Of a DNA stretch of 64,000 bases, positions 7,326 to 18,982 are shown in pieces. The notes beneath the pieces were generated by a model, which was not told the origin of the DNA, did not search any database, and was given only the letters and a program-made list of their open reading frames with translations. Position 1 is the first letter of the stretch. Each line of letters starts with the position of its first letter. The stretch comes from Amycolatopsis acididurans (GTDB lineage Bacteria > Actinomycetota > Actinomycetes > Mycobacteriales > Pseudonocardiaceae): the NCBI RefSeq assembly GCF_012328925.1, contig NZ_JAAXLS010000006.1:186001-250000 (forward strand). The letters run 5' to 3'. A program made the translations under genes and the position numbers.

Positions 7326-8941
7326 TCACCGACCTCCTGTACGGCGCGAACGAGTTGAGCCAGGCCTGCGGCCCGGTCGGTCAGGTGCAGCCGTAGTACG
7401 GGCCTGCCGTGTTCGGTGAGGACCTGACCGTCGCCGAGGGCCTGCGCGTGCTGCAGCTTGCCCAGAGTGTAGGGCCGGTCCGGCACTTCCAGGTCGCTTT
7501 CCGCGTTACCGGTGAGCTGCAGGAAGATGCCGTTCTGGTGACCGCCCTTGTGGTACTGGCCGGTGGAGTGCAGAAAGCGCGGGCCCCAGCCGAACGTGGT
7601 CTGCAGCCCGGTGCGCTTGGCCAGCTCCGCGCGCAGCAGCGACGCCGAGGCGTCGTCGAGGCGGTCGAGGTAGGCCTGCACCGCGAGGTACCCGTGCTCC
7701 GGTGCGGAATCCAGGAACTCCTTGAGCACGTCGAGCAGCTTGCCCTCGCCCGAGACTCCTGCCGACGCGAAGATCTCCACCGAGCCATCCACAGTGGACG
7801 GTGTCTCGCCGCCCTCCAGTTTGGCCGGATCATCCAACAGCGCGCGCGCCGCGGCCTTGGCGGCCTCGACGTCGGGCTGGTCGAACGGGTTGATCTCCAG
7901 CAGCCGTCCCGCGATCGCGGTGGCGAACTCCCACAGCAGGAACTGCGCTCCCAGCGGGCCCGAGGTGGCGATCTTCGCGCCGCGCGCCGCGGATCCGATC
8001 GCCACCGCCGTGGCGTCGGAACCCGCGTCGGCGAAGCCCGGCGCCTCCGGGCCCTCGACCGCGACCGGCAGCAGGCCGGTGCCCTGCTTGCCGGTGGACT
8101 CGGCGATCAGCTGCTCCGCCCAGTCCGGAAAGCCCTTGATACCCGAGCCGGCGTCGGCCAGCACGACCTTCTCCGCGCCGTCGGCGTGCGCCGCGCCCCA
8201 CGCCGCCGCCAGCCGCAGCGCCGGGTTGTCCGCGTCATCGCTCGCCAGCGTCTGCGCGACCGCGGCCGCCTGGTCCAGCAGCCGCGCCACGTCCGCACCG
8301 GCCAGCCCTGCGGGCACGAGCCCGAACGCGGTCAGCGCCGAGTACCGGCCGCCCACGTGCGGGTCGGCGAGGAAGACCTTGCGGTAGCCCTCGCTCTCGG
8401 CCAGCTCGGACAGCGGCGAACCCGGGTCGGTGACCACGACGATGCGGCTCGCGGCATCGATTCCCGACTCCTCGAACGCCTTGGTGAAGATCCGCCGGTG
8501 GCTGTCGGTCTCGACGGTGCCGCCGGACTTCGACGACACCACGATCACCGTGCGGCTGAGGTCCCCGGCGAGCGCGTCCGCGACCTGACCGGGGTCGGTC
8601 GTGTCGAGCACGGTCAGCGGGGCGCCCTCGGTGCCGGTGATGACCTCGGGGGCGAGCGAGGAACCGCCCATCCCGGCGAGCACCACCCGGTCGATCCCCT
8701 CGCCGCGCAGTTGCTCGCGCAGCGCTTCGATCTCGCCGATCAGCGGGCGTGAGGTCTTGTGCAACGTCGTCCAGGACAGCCGGATCGACGCCTCGGGCTC
8801 GGCGCCGGAACCCCACAGCGTGGCGTCACCGGCGGCGAGCTTCGAGGCGACCTGGTCGGCGACCAGCTTGTCGATCAGCGGGGCGGCCTTGGCCGCCAGC
8901 TCGCCGTCGACGATGGAGACCGCGGTCTCTTCCCCCACCAT
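7322..8941 (-). CDS. pgi: Glucose-6-phosphate isomerase (actinobacterial form)
   Basis: Interconverts glucose 6-phosphate and fructose 6-phosphate. The 539-residue protein has two SIS-like subdomains: VVLAGMGGSSLAPEVI near residue 85 and VIVVSSKSGGTVETDSHR near 130, and the C-terminal sugar-phosphate part with STGQYHKGGHQNG. It resembles the actinobacterial PGI-like group found within pentose-phosphate operons rather than the standard E. coli enzyme. It lies one base after tal and overlaps zwf by four bases. A bifunctional role cannot be read from the sequence. Confidence 0.9.
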   Translation of the reverse strand: MVGEETAVSIVDGELAAKAAPLIDKLVADQVASKLAAGDATLWGSGAEPEASIRLSWTTLHKTSRPLIGEIEALREQLRGEGIDRVVLAGMGGSSLAPEVITGTEGAPLTVLDTTDPGQVADALAGDLSRTVIVVSSKSGGTVETDSHRRIFTKAFEESGIDAASRIVVVTDPGSPLSELAESEGYRKVFLADPHVGGRYSALTAFGLVPAGLAGADVARLLDQAAAVAQTLASDDADNPALRLAAAWGAAHADGAEKVVLADAGSGIKGFPDWAEQLIAESTGKQGTGLLPVAVEGPEAPGFADAGSDATAVAIGSAARGAKIATSGPLGAQFLLWEFATAIAGRLLEINPFDQPDVEAAKAAARALLDDPAKLEGGETPSTVDGSVEIFASAGVSGEGKLLDVLKEFLDSAPEHGYLAVQAYLDRLDDASASLLRAELAKRTGLQTTFGWGPRFLHSTGQYHKGGHQNGIFLQLTGNAESDLEVPDRPYTLGKLQHAQALGDGQVLTEHGRPVLRLHLTDRAAGLAQLVRAVQEVGE

Positions 8942-8942
8942 C

Positions 8943-10052
8943 TCAGTTCTTCGCCTTCCCGAGCTGCCCTTCGACCGTGTCGAGCAGCTCCTGCCAGGAC
9001 TTCTCGAACTTCTCCACGCCTTCGTCCTCCAGCACCCGGAAGACGTCGGCCACGTCGATGCCCGCGGCGGCGAGGTTGTCGAAGACCTGCTGCGCCCGCG
9101 TGCCGGTGCCGGTGACCTTGTCGCCCTCGATCTGGGCGTGGTCGGCGACGGCGTGCAGCGTCTTCTCCGGCATGGTGTTGACCGTGTTGGCCACGACGAG
9201 CTGGTCGACGTAGCGGGTGTCGGAGTAGGACGGGTCCTTCACGCCGGTGGAGGCCCACAGCGGGCGCTGCGGCTTGGCACCGGCGTCGGCCAGCGCCTTC
9301 CAGCGGTCGGAGGCGAACAGCTCCTCGTAGGCGGCGTAGGCCAGCCGCGCGTTGGCGATCGCGGCCTCGCCGCGCAGCGCCTTGGCCTCGTCGGTGCCGA
9401 TCGCGTCCAGCCGCTTGTCGACCTCGGTGTCCACACGGGACACGAAGAACGACGCCACGGACTCGATCATGCGCAGGTCGTGGCCGTTGGCCTTGGCCTG
9501 CTCCAGCCCGGCGAAGAAGGCCGCGATGACGTCCCTGTAGCGCTCCACCGAGAAGATCAGCGTGACGTTGACGCTGATGCCCTCGGCCAGCGTGCGCGTG
9601 ATCGCGGGCAGGCCCTCCTCGGTGGCCGGGATCTTGATGAAGATGTTGGGCCGGTCCACGGTCTTCCACAGGTCCTTGGCCTCGGCCGCGGTCTTCTCCG
9701 CGTCCTTGGCCAGCCGCGGGTCGACCTCGATCGACACGCGGCCGTCCACCCCGTCGGTGGCGCGGTAGACGTCACGGAACAGGTCCGCGGCGTTGCGCAC
9801 GTCGGTGGTGGTCAGCTCGCGGACGGTGGCGTCCAGGTCGGCGCCGCGCGCGGCCAGCTCACGGACCTGCTCGTCGTAGGCCTCGCCGGCGGACAGCGCA
9901 TTGGCGAAGATCGTCGGGTTGGTCGTGACGCCGACGACGTGCCGGTCTCGGATCAGCTCGGCGAGGTTGCCGGAGTTGAGCCGTTCGCGCGACAGGTCGT
10001 CGAGCCAGATCGAGACACCCGCTTCGGAAAGCTGTGCGAGTCGGTCGCTCAT
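8943..10052 (-). CDS. tal: Transaldolase
   Basis: Transfers a dihydroxyacetone unit between sedoheptulose 7-phosphate and glyceraldehyde 3-phosphate. The 369-residue product has the early [15 protein letters not shown] segment, the Schiff-base lysine segment NIFIKIPAT, and the barrel strand [14 protein letters not shown]. The start at 10052 (MSDRLAQL) is preceded by AAAGGGGA at acceptable spacing; an in-frame extension to 10205 runs back into tkt and is not plausible. There are 22 bp between tkt and tal and one base between tal and pgi. Confidence 0.96.
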   Translation of the reverse strand: MSDRLAQLSEAGVSIWLDDLSRERLNSGNLAELIRDRHVVGVTTNPTIFANALSAGEAYDEQVRELAARGADLDATVRELTTTDVRNAADLFRDVYRATDGVDGRVSIEVDPRLAKDAEKTAAEAKDLWKTVDRPNIFIKIPATEEGLPAITRTLAEGISVNVTLIFSVERYRDVIAAFFAGLEQAKANGHDLRMIESVASFFVSRVDTEVDKRLDAIGTDEAKALRGEAAIANARLAYAAYEELFASDRWKALADAGAKPQRPLWASTGVKDPSYSDTRYVDQLVVANTVNTMPEKTLHAVADHAQIEGDKVTGTGTRAQQVFDNLAAAGIDVADVFRVLEDEGVEKFEKSWQELLDTVEGQLGKAKN

Positions 10053-10074
10053 GACAGACAATCCCCTTTCTGGG

Positions 10075-12177
<2,103 letters not shown>

Positions 12178-12509
12178 TGAACTCGAACTCCCCGTGCGGT
12201 CGTTGGGTCGGTTTGCTCACACTTGTCGCGCTCCGCGGCGGCCCTCATTCATCTCAATCGATCCCGAAGGAACAATATTCCTGCTAGGAGCCGTGCGCGC
12301 GCCGACAGTCAGGCAGCCTAGTAGGTCGGGTACCCGAGCGTCGGAAGGCCAACACCCCGGCCCGCCTGCCCGGCCGCCACCCCTGGTGGAAGTCGCTCCG
12401 CTCCTTTCGTGCCGAACCCCCACAGCGCGGAGATCAATCGCCGATGACTACGATCAATCGCGGTGCCGCGTTTCGCGTGACACCACCCGAAACTGACTCA
12501 GGGAGCGAA
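12178..12509. promoter_or_regulatory. Divergent promoter region between tkt and ctaB
   Basis: This gap holds no convincing gene. It should contain the promoters of the tkt operon (minus) and ctaB (plus). It includes a small inverted repeat at 12268-12282 (AGGAA-CAATA-TTCCT) in a locally AT-rich stretch. I could not place -10/-35 boxes confidently. Confidence 0.5.
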
Positions 12510-13472
12510 ATGTCGTTGGTGGACGCTGCGCACGGTCGCAGTGACAGCACCAGCGCTGCACATCCCGGTAGCGGAAACCGCCTCCGGCAGCGCGTCGGCG
12601 CGTATCTCGCGCTGGCCAAGCCACGGGTGATCGAACTGCTGCTGGTGACCACCATCCCCGCGATGTTCCTCGCCGCGCGCACCATCCCGTCGCCGTGGCT
12701 CGTGGTGGCCACCCTCGTCGGCGGCACGATGGCCGCCGGCAGCGCGAACGCCCTCAACTGCGTCATCGACGCGGACATCGACAAGGTGATGAACCGCACG
12801 AAGCGCCGCCCGCTCGTGCGGGACTCGGTGCCGCGGCGCAACGCACTCGTGTTCGGCCTCGCGCTGGGCGTGGCCTCGTTCACGTTGCTGTACTTCACCG
12901 TGAACCTGCTCGCGGCGGTGCTCGCCGTCGCGACGATCCTGTTCTACATCTTCGTGTACACGCTGGTGCTCAAGCGCCGCACCGCGCAGAACGTGGTGTG
13001 GGGCGGCGCGGCGGGCTGTATGCCGGTGGTGATCGGCTGGGCCGCGGTCACCGGCACCGTGCAGTGGCCCGCGTTCGTGATGTTCGGCGTGATCTTCTTC
13101 TGGACGCCGCCGCACACGTGGGCGCTGGCGATGAAGTACCGCGAGGACTACGAGCGGGCCGGCGTGCCGATGCTGCCGGTGGTGGCCACGGCCGAGCACG
13201 TGGCGCGGCAGATCGTCATCTACTCGTGGGTGATGGTCGCCTGGACCCTGCTGCTGATCCCGGCGACCAGCTGGCTGTACGCGTCCTTCGCGGTCGTCGC
13301 GGGCGCGTGGTTCCTGTTCTACGCGCACCGGCTGCAGATCCAGGTCCGCCGTGGCGTGGAGACCAAGCCGATGGCGTTGTTCCACCGGTCCAACACCTAC
13401 CTGATGGTGGTGTTCGTCGCACTGGCCGTCGACTCGGCGATCGGGTTGCCCGCGCTCGGGCTGCCGTTCTGA
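12510..13472 (+). CDS. ctaB: Protoheme IX farnesyltransferase (heme O synthase)
   Basis: Membrane UbiA-family enzyme that adds a farnesyl group to heme b to make heme O, the precursor of heme A for aa3 cytochrome oxidase. The 320-residue product has about eight hydrophobic segments, the prenyl-diphosphate Asp-rich motif [19 protein letters not shown], and the second conserved segment [20 protein letters not shown]. The ATG at 12510 (MSLVDAAHG) has AGGGAG six bases upstream; an ATG at 12444 is possible but has a poorer ribosome site. ctaA, the next enzyme, is 20 kb away. Confidence 0.93.
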   Translation: MSLVDAAHGRSDSTSAAHPGSGNRLRQRVGAYLALAKPRVIELLLVTTIPAMFLAARTIPSPWLVVATLVGGTMAAGSANALNCVIDADIDKVMNRTKRRPLVRDSVPRRNALVFGLALGVASFTLLYFTVNLLAAVLAVATILFYIFVYTLVLKRRTAQNVVWGGAAGCMPVVIGWAAVTGTVQWPAFVMFGVIFFWTPPHTWALAMKYREDYERAGVPMLPVVATAEHVARQIVIYSWVMVAWTLLLIPATSWLYASFAVVAGAWFLFYAHRLQIQVRRGVETKPMALFHRSNTYLMVVFVALAVDSAIGLPALGLPF

Positions 13473-13551
13473 CGCTTCCCGGGAATTCTCCCGGCGGGTG
13501 CCGCGTTGGACTTGGGCCGACCAAACACCTGAAGCGAAAGTGGGTTGCGTC

Positions 13552-15849
13552 TTGTCCGTGTCCCAGAAACGGGAACCAGACAACAGCACCGACGATCTCG
13601 CGGGGGAGCAGGACTATGTGTCGATGCTCTACCGCAAGCTCGACGCCGAACGCGATTCCGCGCAGCGCAGGCTGACCGGAGCGCTGGAGCAGACCGGTGG
13701 CACACCGCAGGCCCGCAGCGAACGTGACGTCGCGACCACCACGTATTCCGACCGCCTGGCACAGCTGTCGTCGGTCGAGCAGGGCCTGTGCTTCGGCAGG
13801 CTCGACTTCCACGAGGGGGAGACCGCCTACATCGGCAGGCTCGGCCTGTTCGACGAGGAGGGCGACTACGAACCCCTCCTGCTCGACTGGCGTGCCCCGG
13901 CGGCGCGGCCCTTCTACCTGGCCACCGCCGCCTCGCCGGACGGTGTGCGCCGCCGCAGGCACATCCGCACGCTGAGCCGCAAGGTCGTCGCGCTCGACGA
14001 CGAGATCCTGGATCTGCGTGCCGAAGACCAGGGCCACGACCTCGGCCTCGCGGGGGAGGCCGCGCTGCTGGCCGCGCTCGAACGGCGCCGCACCGGCGAG
14101 ATGAGCGACATCGTCGCGACCATCCAGGCCGAGCAGGACCGCATCATCCGCGACGAGCTGAACGGCGTGCTCGTCGTGCAGGGTGGTCCCGGCACCGGCA
14201 AGACGGCCGTGGCGCTGCACCGCGCCGCCTATCTGCTCTACACCTACCGCCAGCAGCTCGCGACGCGTGGCGTGCTCGTGGTCGGCCCGAACAGCACGTT
14301 CCTGCGCTACATCGGCCAGGTGCTGCCCTCGCTCGGCGAGACCGGCGTGCTGCTGTCCACCGTCGGCCAGCTGTTCCCCGGCGTGCGCGCCACCGGCCAG
14401 GACACCCGCGACGCCGCCGAGGTCAAGGGGCGCGCCGCGATGGCCGAGGTGCTCGCCAACGCGGTCGCCGATCGCCAGCAGGTGCCGGACGACTTCCTCG
14501 AGGTGGAATTCGACGACGGGATCCTCCGCGTCGACCGCGCCACCGCCGAACGCGCCCGCGACAAGGCGCGTGGCACGCTGCGGCCGCACAACCTCGCCCG
14601 CCGCGTCTTCCACGACTTCGTGCTGGACGCGCTCGCCGAACAGGCCACGAGCCGCTTCGAGGTGGACCTGTTCGAGGGCGTGCCGGAGATCCCGCTGAGC
14701 GAGGGCGAAGACCCCGACGTGCCGGTGCTCGACGCCGGCGACCGCACCGAGATCCGCGCCGAACTGGCGGCCTCGGACACGGTCGGGCGGCTGCTGGACT
14801 CGCTGTGGCCCAAGATCACCCCGCAGCGGCTCCTGCGTGACCTGTTCGCCTCGCCAGGGCGGCTGGCCTCGGCCGCCGGCGGCGTGCTCAGCGAGCCGGA
14901 GCGGGAGTTGCTGGTGCGCCCGGAGAAGTCCCGCTGGACTCCCGCCGACGCGCCGCTGCTCGACGAGCTGGCCGAGCTGCTGGGCGAGGACGACTCCCAG
15001 CGGCAGGCCGAACGCGAACGCCGCCAGCGCGAGGAACGCGCCTACGCCGAGGGCGTGCTGGACATCCTCGAACAGGACGAGGAGATCATCGACGAGGAGA
15101 TCCTGCGGGTCCGCGACATCCTGGACGCCGAACTGTATGCCGAGCGCCAGCAGCGCCGCAGCGAGCTCACCGCCGCCCAGCGCGCCGCGCGCGACCGCAA
15201 GTGGACCTTCGGGCACGTGATCATCGACGAGGCGCAGGAGCTCTCGCCGATGGACTGGCGGCTGCTGATGCGCCGCTGCCCGAGCCGGTCGATGACGCTC
15301 GTGGGCGACGTGGCGCAGACCGGCGCCCCGGCCGGTGCCTCGACGTGGCACGACATGCTGAGCCCCTACGTGGAGGACCGCTGGCGGCTGCGCGAGCTGA
15401 CCGTGAACTACCGGACCCCGGCCGAGATCATGAGCGTCGCCGCGGCCGCACTGGCCGAGGTCGATCCCGCGCTGCGCGTGCCGACGTCGGTGCGGGAAAC
15501 CGGTGTGCTGCCTTGGCATCGGCGGGAAGCTGAAGTAAACCTGAAGTCCATTGTGGACGACGAGCTGGCCGCGGCGGACGGTGGCACGGTCGCGGTGCTG
15601 TGCCCCGCGGGCCGGCACGCCGAACTGTCCGGCGTGCTCGCCGAGGACGAGCGGCTGTCCGTGCTCACCGTCGCCGACGCCAAGGGGCTCGAGTTCGACG
15701 GCGTGCTCCTGGTGGCGCCCGAGGAGATCGTGACCGGTTCGCCACGCGGCTGGAACGACCTCTACGTCGCGCTGACCCGCGCCACCAAACGGCTTGGCAT
15801 CGTCTACTCGGGACAGGGCGTCGCGGACGTTCTCGTGGGTGCCGGATAA
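13552..15849 (+). CDS. helD: HelD-type superfamily 1 helicase (RNA polymerase-associated)
   Basis: About 765 residues with the HelD plan: an N-terminal coiled coil (EQDYVSMLYRKLDAERDSA) for the polymerase secondary channel, then an interrupted UvrD-like motor. Walker A is GGPGTGKTA near residue 210; Walker B is IIDEAQE near 557; also GDVAQT, VNYRTPAEIM, KGLEFDGVLL and YVALTRATKRLGIVY. HelD proteins release RNA polymerase from stalled or drug-bound complexes; some actinobacterial relatives give rifamycin tolerance. The start is uncertain: TTG 13552 or GTG 13558 both begin at the conserved part. It follows ctaB by 79 bp. Confidence 0.88.
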   Translation: MSVSQKREPDNSTDDLAGEQDYVSMLYRKLDAERDSAQRRLTGALEQTGGTPQARSERDVATTTYSDRLAQLSSVEQGLCFGRLDFHEGETAYIGRLGLFDEEGDYEPLLLDWRAPAARPFYLATAASPDGVRRRRHIRTLSRKVVALDDEILDLRAEDQGHDLGLAGEAALLAALERRRTGEMSDIVATIQAEQDRIIRDELNGVLVVQGGPGTGKTAVALHRAAYLLYTYRQQLATRGVLVVGPNSTFLRYIGQVLPSLGETGVLLSTVGQLFPGVRATGQDTRDAAEVKGRAAMAEVLANAVADRQQVPDDFLEVEFDDGILRVDRATAERARDKARGTLRPHNLARRVFHDFVLDALAEQATSRFEVDLFEGVPEIPLSEGEDPDVPVLDAGDRTEIRAELAASDTVGRLLDSLWPKITPQRLLRDLFASPGRLASAAGGVLSEPERELLVRPEKSRWTPADAPLLDELAELLGEDDSQRQAERERRQREERAYAEGVLDILEQDEEIIDEEILRVRDILDAELYAERQQRRSELTAAQRAARDRKWTFGHVIIDEAQELSPMDWRLLMRRCPSRSMTLVGDVAQTGAPAGASTWHDMLSPYVEDRWRLRELTVNYRTPAEIMSVAAAALAEVDPALRVPTSVRETGVLPWHRREAEVNLKSIVDDELAAADGGTVAVLCPAGRHAELSGVLAEDERLSVLTVADAKGLEFDGVLLVAPEEIVTGSPRGWNDLYVALTRATKRLGIVYSGQGVADVLVGAG

Positions 15850-15881
15850 GGACTGGTCAGCGCCCGGATAAGGTGAGCGCC

Positions 15882-16469
15882 ATGCGTAACGCTGGCAAGA
15901 TCTTGTTCGCGGTGGCCGCTGCGGTGAGCCTCGCCGCCTGCGTCCCCAACCAGGAGCCGACGTCGTACCCGCCGGGCGGTGGCCCGACGTACCCGGCGCC
16001 CAACCCGGCGACCGGCGCGTCCTCGTCGGCCCAGGCCGCCCCGAGCAGCGGGCAGCAGCATGAATGCACCGCCGACGACATCACCGTGACCGGCGCGTTC
16101 GGCAGCAAGCCGACCGTCACCATCCCGGACACCTGCAGCGCGCCGACCAAGCTGCTGAGCAAGGACCTCACGCCGGGCACCGGCGCGGCGGCCAAGGCCG
16201 GCAGCGCGCTGCAGATGAACTACGACCTGGTGACCTGGTCGGACAAGCGGGATCAGCAGAACTCGTTCTCGGGTCAGCCGTTCTCGTTCACGCTCGGCCA
16301 GGGCACGGTCATCCCCGGCTGGGACCAGGGCCTCGTCGGCATCAAGCAGGGCGGCCGCAGGCTGCTCGTCGTGCCGCCGGACCTCGGCTACGGCTCCGCG
16401 GCGCAGGGCACCATCAAGCCCAACGAGACGCTGGTCTTCGTCGTCGACGCGGTCGGCGTCACCGGCTAG
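15882..16469 (+). CDS. FKBP-type peptidyl-prolyl isomerase lipoprotein
   Basis: Secreted, lipid-anchored prolyl isomerase of 195 residues. The signal peptide ends in the lipobox SLAAC with Cys20 as the lipidation site. A Pro/Ser/Ala-rich linker (about 22-58) leads to one FKBP domain with FTLGQGTVIPGWDQGLVGIK, LLVVPPDLGYGS and NETLVFVVD. The chosen ATG has AAGGTGAG six bases upstream and lies 32 bp after helD. It probably helps fold exported proteins at the membrane surface. Substrate is unknown. Confidence 0.92.
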   Translation: MRNAGKILFAVAAAVSLAACVPNQEPTSYPPGGGPTYPAPNPATGASSSAQAAPSSGQQHECTADDITVTGAFGSKPTVTIPDTCSAPTKLLSKDLTPGTGAAAKAGSALQMNYDLVTWSDKRDQQNSFSGQPFSFTLGQGTVIPGWDQGLVGIKQGGRRLLVVPPDLGYGSAAQGTIKPNETLVFVVDAVGVTG

Positions 16470-16471
16470 CG

Positions 16472-17233
16472 ATGGACATCCGCGGGGCGGTCGCGGTGGT
16501 GACGGGGGCGTCGTCGGGTATCGGCGCGGCCACCGCGACGCGCCTGCACGCGGCCGGGGCACGGCTGGTGCTGCACGGCCGCGACGGCGGCAGGCTCGCC
16601 GAACTGGCCGAACGCACCGGCGGGGTGGCGCTGACGGCCGACTTCGCCGATCCGGCCGCGGTGCGGGCGGCCGCGGCGGAGATCAACGACCGGTTCGCGG
16701 GCGTGGACATCCTCGTCAACAACGCCGGCATCGGCTGGGCCGGGCCGTTTCACGAGATGGCCGCGGAGGACGTGCGGCGGCTGGTCGAGGTGAACCTCAC
16801 GGCGCAGCTGGAACTGACGCGCGCCCTGCTTCCCGGCATGCGTGCGCGGCCGAGCGCGAGCGTAATTTTCGTCACGTCGATCGCGGGCCGTGCGGCGGTC
16901 GCGGGAGAAGCCGTTTATTCCGCGGTCAAGGCGGGCGTCGACGCTTTCGCCGAAAGCCTGCGTTTCGAATCGGCGGGCACCGGGCTGCGTGTCGGCGTCG
17001 TCGTGCCCGGTGTCGTGGACACCGAATTCTTCGCGCGCCGTGGACGCCCGTACGAACGCGGCACTCCTCGGCCGATTTCCGCCGGACGGGTGGCGGAGGC
17101 CATTGTTCACGCGATCGAACGCGACCGCGCCGACGTCTACATTCCCCGCTGGCTGCGGCTGCCGATTCTGGTGCGGGGCGTCGTACCCGGGGTGTACCGT
17201 GCGTTAGCGGTTCGTTTCGGTGGTTCCGGCTGA
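16472..17233 (+). CDS. Short-chain dehydrogenase/reductase
   Basis: Classical SDR of 253 residues with the Rossmann motif TGASSGIG at 11-18, NNAG near 88, the catalytic Ser in VTSIAG and the catalytic YSAVK near 149. The C-terminus (YIPRWLRLPILVRGVVPG) is hydrophobic and may contact the membrane. It starts two bases after the preceding stop and overlaps the next gene, so it is part of a run of co-directional genes. Substrate cannot be predicted. Confidence 0.9.
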   Translation: MDIRGAVAVVTGASSGIGAATATRLHAAGARLVLHGRDGGRLAELAERTGGVALTADFADPAAVRAAAAEINDRFAGVDILVNNAGIGWAGPFHEMAAEDVRRLVEVNLTAQLELTRALLPGMRARPSASVIFVTSIAGRAAVAGEAVYSAVKAGVDAFAESLRFESAGTGLRVGVVVPGVVDTEFFARRGRPYERGTPRPISAGRVAEAIVHAIERDRADVYIPRWLRLPILVRGVVPGVYRALAVRFGGSG

Positions 17234-18251
17234 TCTCCGGAATTTTTTCGCGTTGGGGAGCGCTGCGGTTCGTGTGTTCGTTCCGGTCATTCTCGGCTTC
17301 GTCGCGGCCTTTCTTTTCGCCGCTTCCGCCGCGCTCCAGCGGAGCGCGGTGCTCGAGGTCGCGGACGCCGATGTCGAACACCGGGCGAGCAGGCACCGGA
17401 TCCCGATTCTCTGGCTGATCCGTTCACTGCTCCGCCGCCGGGTGTGGCTGCTGGGCTGGGTCACCAACCTCACCGGTTTTCTCTGCCAGGCGGCCGCGCT
17501 GCATTTCGGGTCGATCGCGCTCGTGCAGCCGCTGCTGGTGACGCAACTGCTGTTCGCGCTGCCGATGGCCTCGGCCGCGATCCGGCAGTGGCCCGCACTG
17601 CGGGACTGGTTCGCCGCGCTGGCGATCAGCGGCGGCGTCGCGGTCTTCCTCACCGTGGAAGGGGCCGCCCCTCTGCAAGGCTCGCCCGACCGGGGGCGAC
17701 TGCTTCTCGCGGTGCTCGTCGCGGCCGCCGCGGTCGTGACGCTCGTGCAGATCGCGCAGGGCCGGGGCCCGCTCGCGCACAGTGCGCTGATCGCCTGCGG
17801 CGCGGGTGTCTGCTACGCGATCAGTGCCGCCATGATGAAGCTGACCACCGACGATCTCATCAATCGCGGAGTGCTGGCCACGGCACTCGACTGGCCTGGT
17901 TACGTGCTCGCGCTGTCCACGCTGACCGGGTTGCTGCTCGGCCAGCAGGCCTACGGTTCCGGATCGCTGTCGGCGGCGATCGCGATGATGTCGATCGTCA
18001 ACCCGGCGGTCAGTTACGCACTCGGCCTGCTCGCGTTCCACGCGGTGCTGGCCACCTCACCCGCGCCGCTCGCCGCTTCGGCGGGTGCGGCGTTGCTGCT
18101 GGTGCTGGGTGTGTTCGGGCTGGCACACTCCCCGACGGTGCAGCGGGAGACCACGCGAACGGCAACACATGGCGTTTACCCACACGTTGATAGGTTGCCC
18201 GCCGAAGTTGCGACCCCCGTGCATCCCCAGGACACTTGTCCACAGGAGTGA
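17220..18251 (+). CDS. DMT/EamA-like multidrug or metabolite transporter
   Basis: Integral membrane protein of up to 343 residues with about nine or ten hydrophobic segments, an SAALQRSAV segment after the first helix, and a repeated EamA-like half. It matches actinobacterial DMT-superfamily proteins of unknown cargo. The start is uncertain: GTG 17220 overlaps the SDR end by 14 bp, while GTG 17274 would begin at the first membrane helix. The C-terminal 40 residues are hydrophilic. Confidence 0.75.
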   Translation: MVPADLRNFFALGSAAVRVFVPVILGFVAAFLFAASAALQRSAVLEVADADVEHRASRHRIPILWLIRSLLRRRVWLLGWVTNLTGFLCQAAALHFGSIALVQPLLVTQLLFALPMASAAIRQWPALRDWFAALAISGGVAVFLTVEGAAPLQGSPDRGRLLLAVLVAAAAVVTLVQIAQGRGPLAHSALIACGAGVCYAISAAMMKLTTDDLINRGVLATALDWPGYVLALSTLTGLLLGQQAYGSGSLSAAIAMMSIVNPAVSYALGLLAFHAVLATSPAPLAASAGAALLLVLGVFGLAHSPTVQRETTRTATHGVYPHVDRLPAEVATPVHPQDTCPQE

Positions 18252-18260
18252 AACAAACCC

Positions 18261-18944
18261 GTGCAGCAGCCCACCGCGAAACCAGCTGAACCGCGTCACC
18301 TGGTTATCGAGATCCCGCACCTGCGGAGCACCTTGGTCCGGGCGCTGATCCTGCTCGTCGAAACGGTTGTCGTGCCCAGCGTGCTGCTCGCCGTGTTGCT
18401 GCAGTTCGCCGGGCTGGTGCCGGCGCTGTGCGCGGTGATCGGCTGGGCGGCGCTGGTGATCGGAGCCCGCAGGGTGCTGCGGCGGGACCTGCCGGGCACG
18501 CTGCTGCTGTCCACGGGGATGCTGGTCAGCAGGGCGATCGTCGCGCTGATCATGTCCAGTGCCGTCGTCTACGTCCTGCAGCCCGCGCTGGGATCGGTGC
18601 TGATGTTCCTGATCTTCGTCGGCAGCGCGATGCTCGGCAGGCCCATCACCGCGCGGCTGGCCAGGGACTTCGTGCGCCTGCCCGCGGAACTGTTCGCACA
18701 CCGGACCGTCAACCGCGTGTTCGTCGAAGTGGCACTGCTGTGGGGCGGTTCGCGGCTGATCGACGCCGGGATGACCATCGGCTTTTTGCACTGGGGCGTC
18801 GAGGCGGGGCTGCTGTCGCGGGGTTTGCTCAGCGGTCTGCTCACCACGCTGACCGTCGCGATCTGCGCCGGTCACGGCTGGCGAAAACTGAGCCGGGTCC
18901 CCGGGCTCACGCTGCGGATGCGCTGGCACACGGCCAAGACCTGA
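18261..18944 (+). CDS. VC0807-like integral membrane protein
   Basis: A 227-residue protein with six or so hydrophobic segments. The pattern GRPITARLARDFVRLP and a hydrophobic C-terminal pair resemble the uncharacterised VC0807 family seen in many actinobacteria. The GTG start lies nine bases after the preceding transporter, so the two may be co-transcribed. No catalytic motif is visible and no function is known. Confidence 0.7.
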   Translation: MQQPTAKPAEPRHLVIEIPHLRSTLVRALILLVETVVVPSVLLAVLLQFAGLVPALCAVIGWAALVIGARRVLRRDLPGTLLLSTGMLVSRAIVALIMSSAVVYVLQPALGSVLMFLIFVGSAMLGRPITARLARDFVRLPAELFAHRTVNRVFVEVALLWGGSRLIDAGMTIGFLHWGVEAGLLSRGLLSGLLTTLTVAICAGHGWRKLSRVPGLTLRMRWHTAKT

Positions 18945-18982
18945 TCATCTAGGCCGAGCGCCGACGGGGACATCCGTGCTAT

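Noticed and set aside
13479..13494. Terminator between ctaB and helD
   Set aside because: A 6-bp CCGGGA/TCCCGG hairpin exists but is short and has no T-run; it may be a chance GC palindrome.
13498..13551. Rifamycin-associated element upstream of the HelD gene
   Set aside because: I looked for the inverted GC-rich RAE-type site before the helicase and saw no convincing match; the pseudo-repeats TTGG and CCAA are too short.
13216..15618. 800-residue minus-strand reading frame opposite helD
   Set aside because: A shadow of the GC-rich codon pattern of HelD, which has clear motifs. The antisense frame has none.
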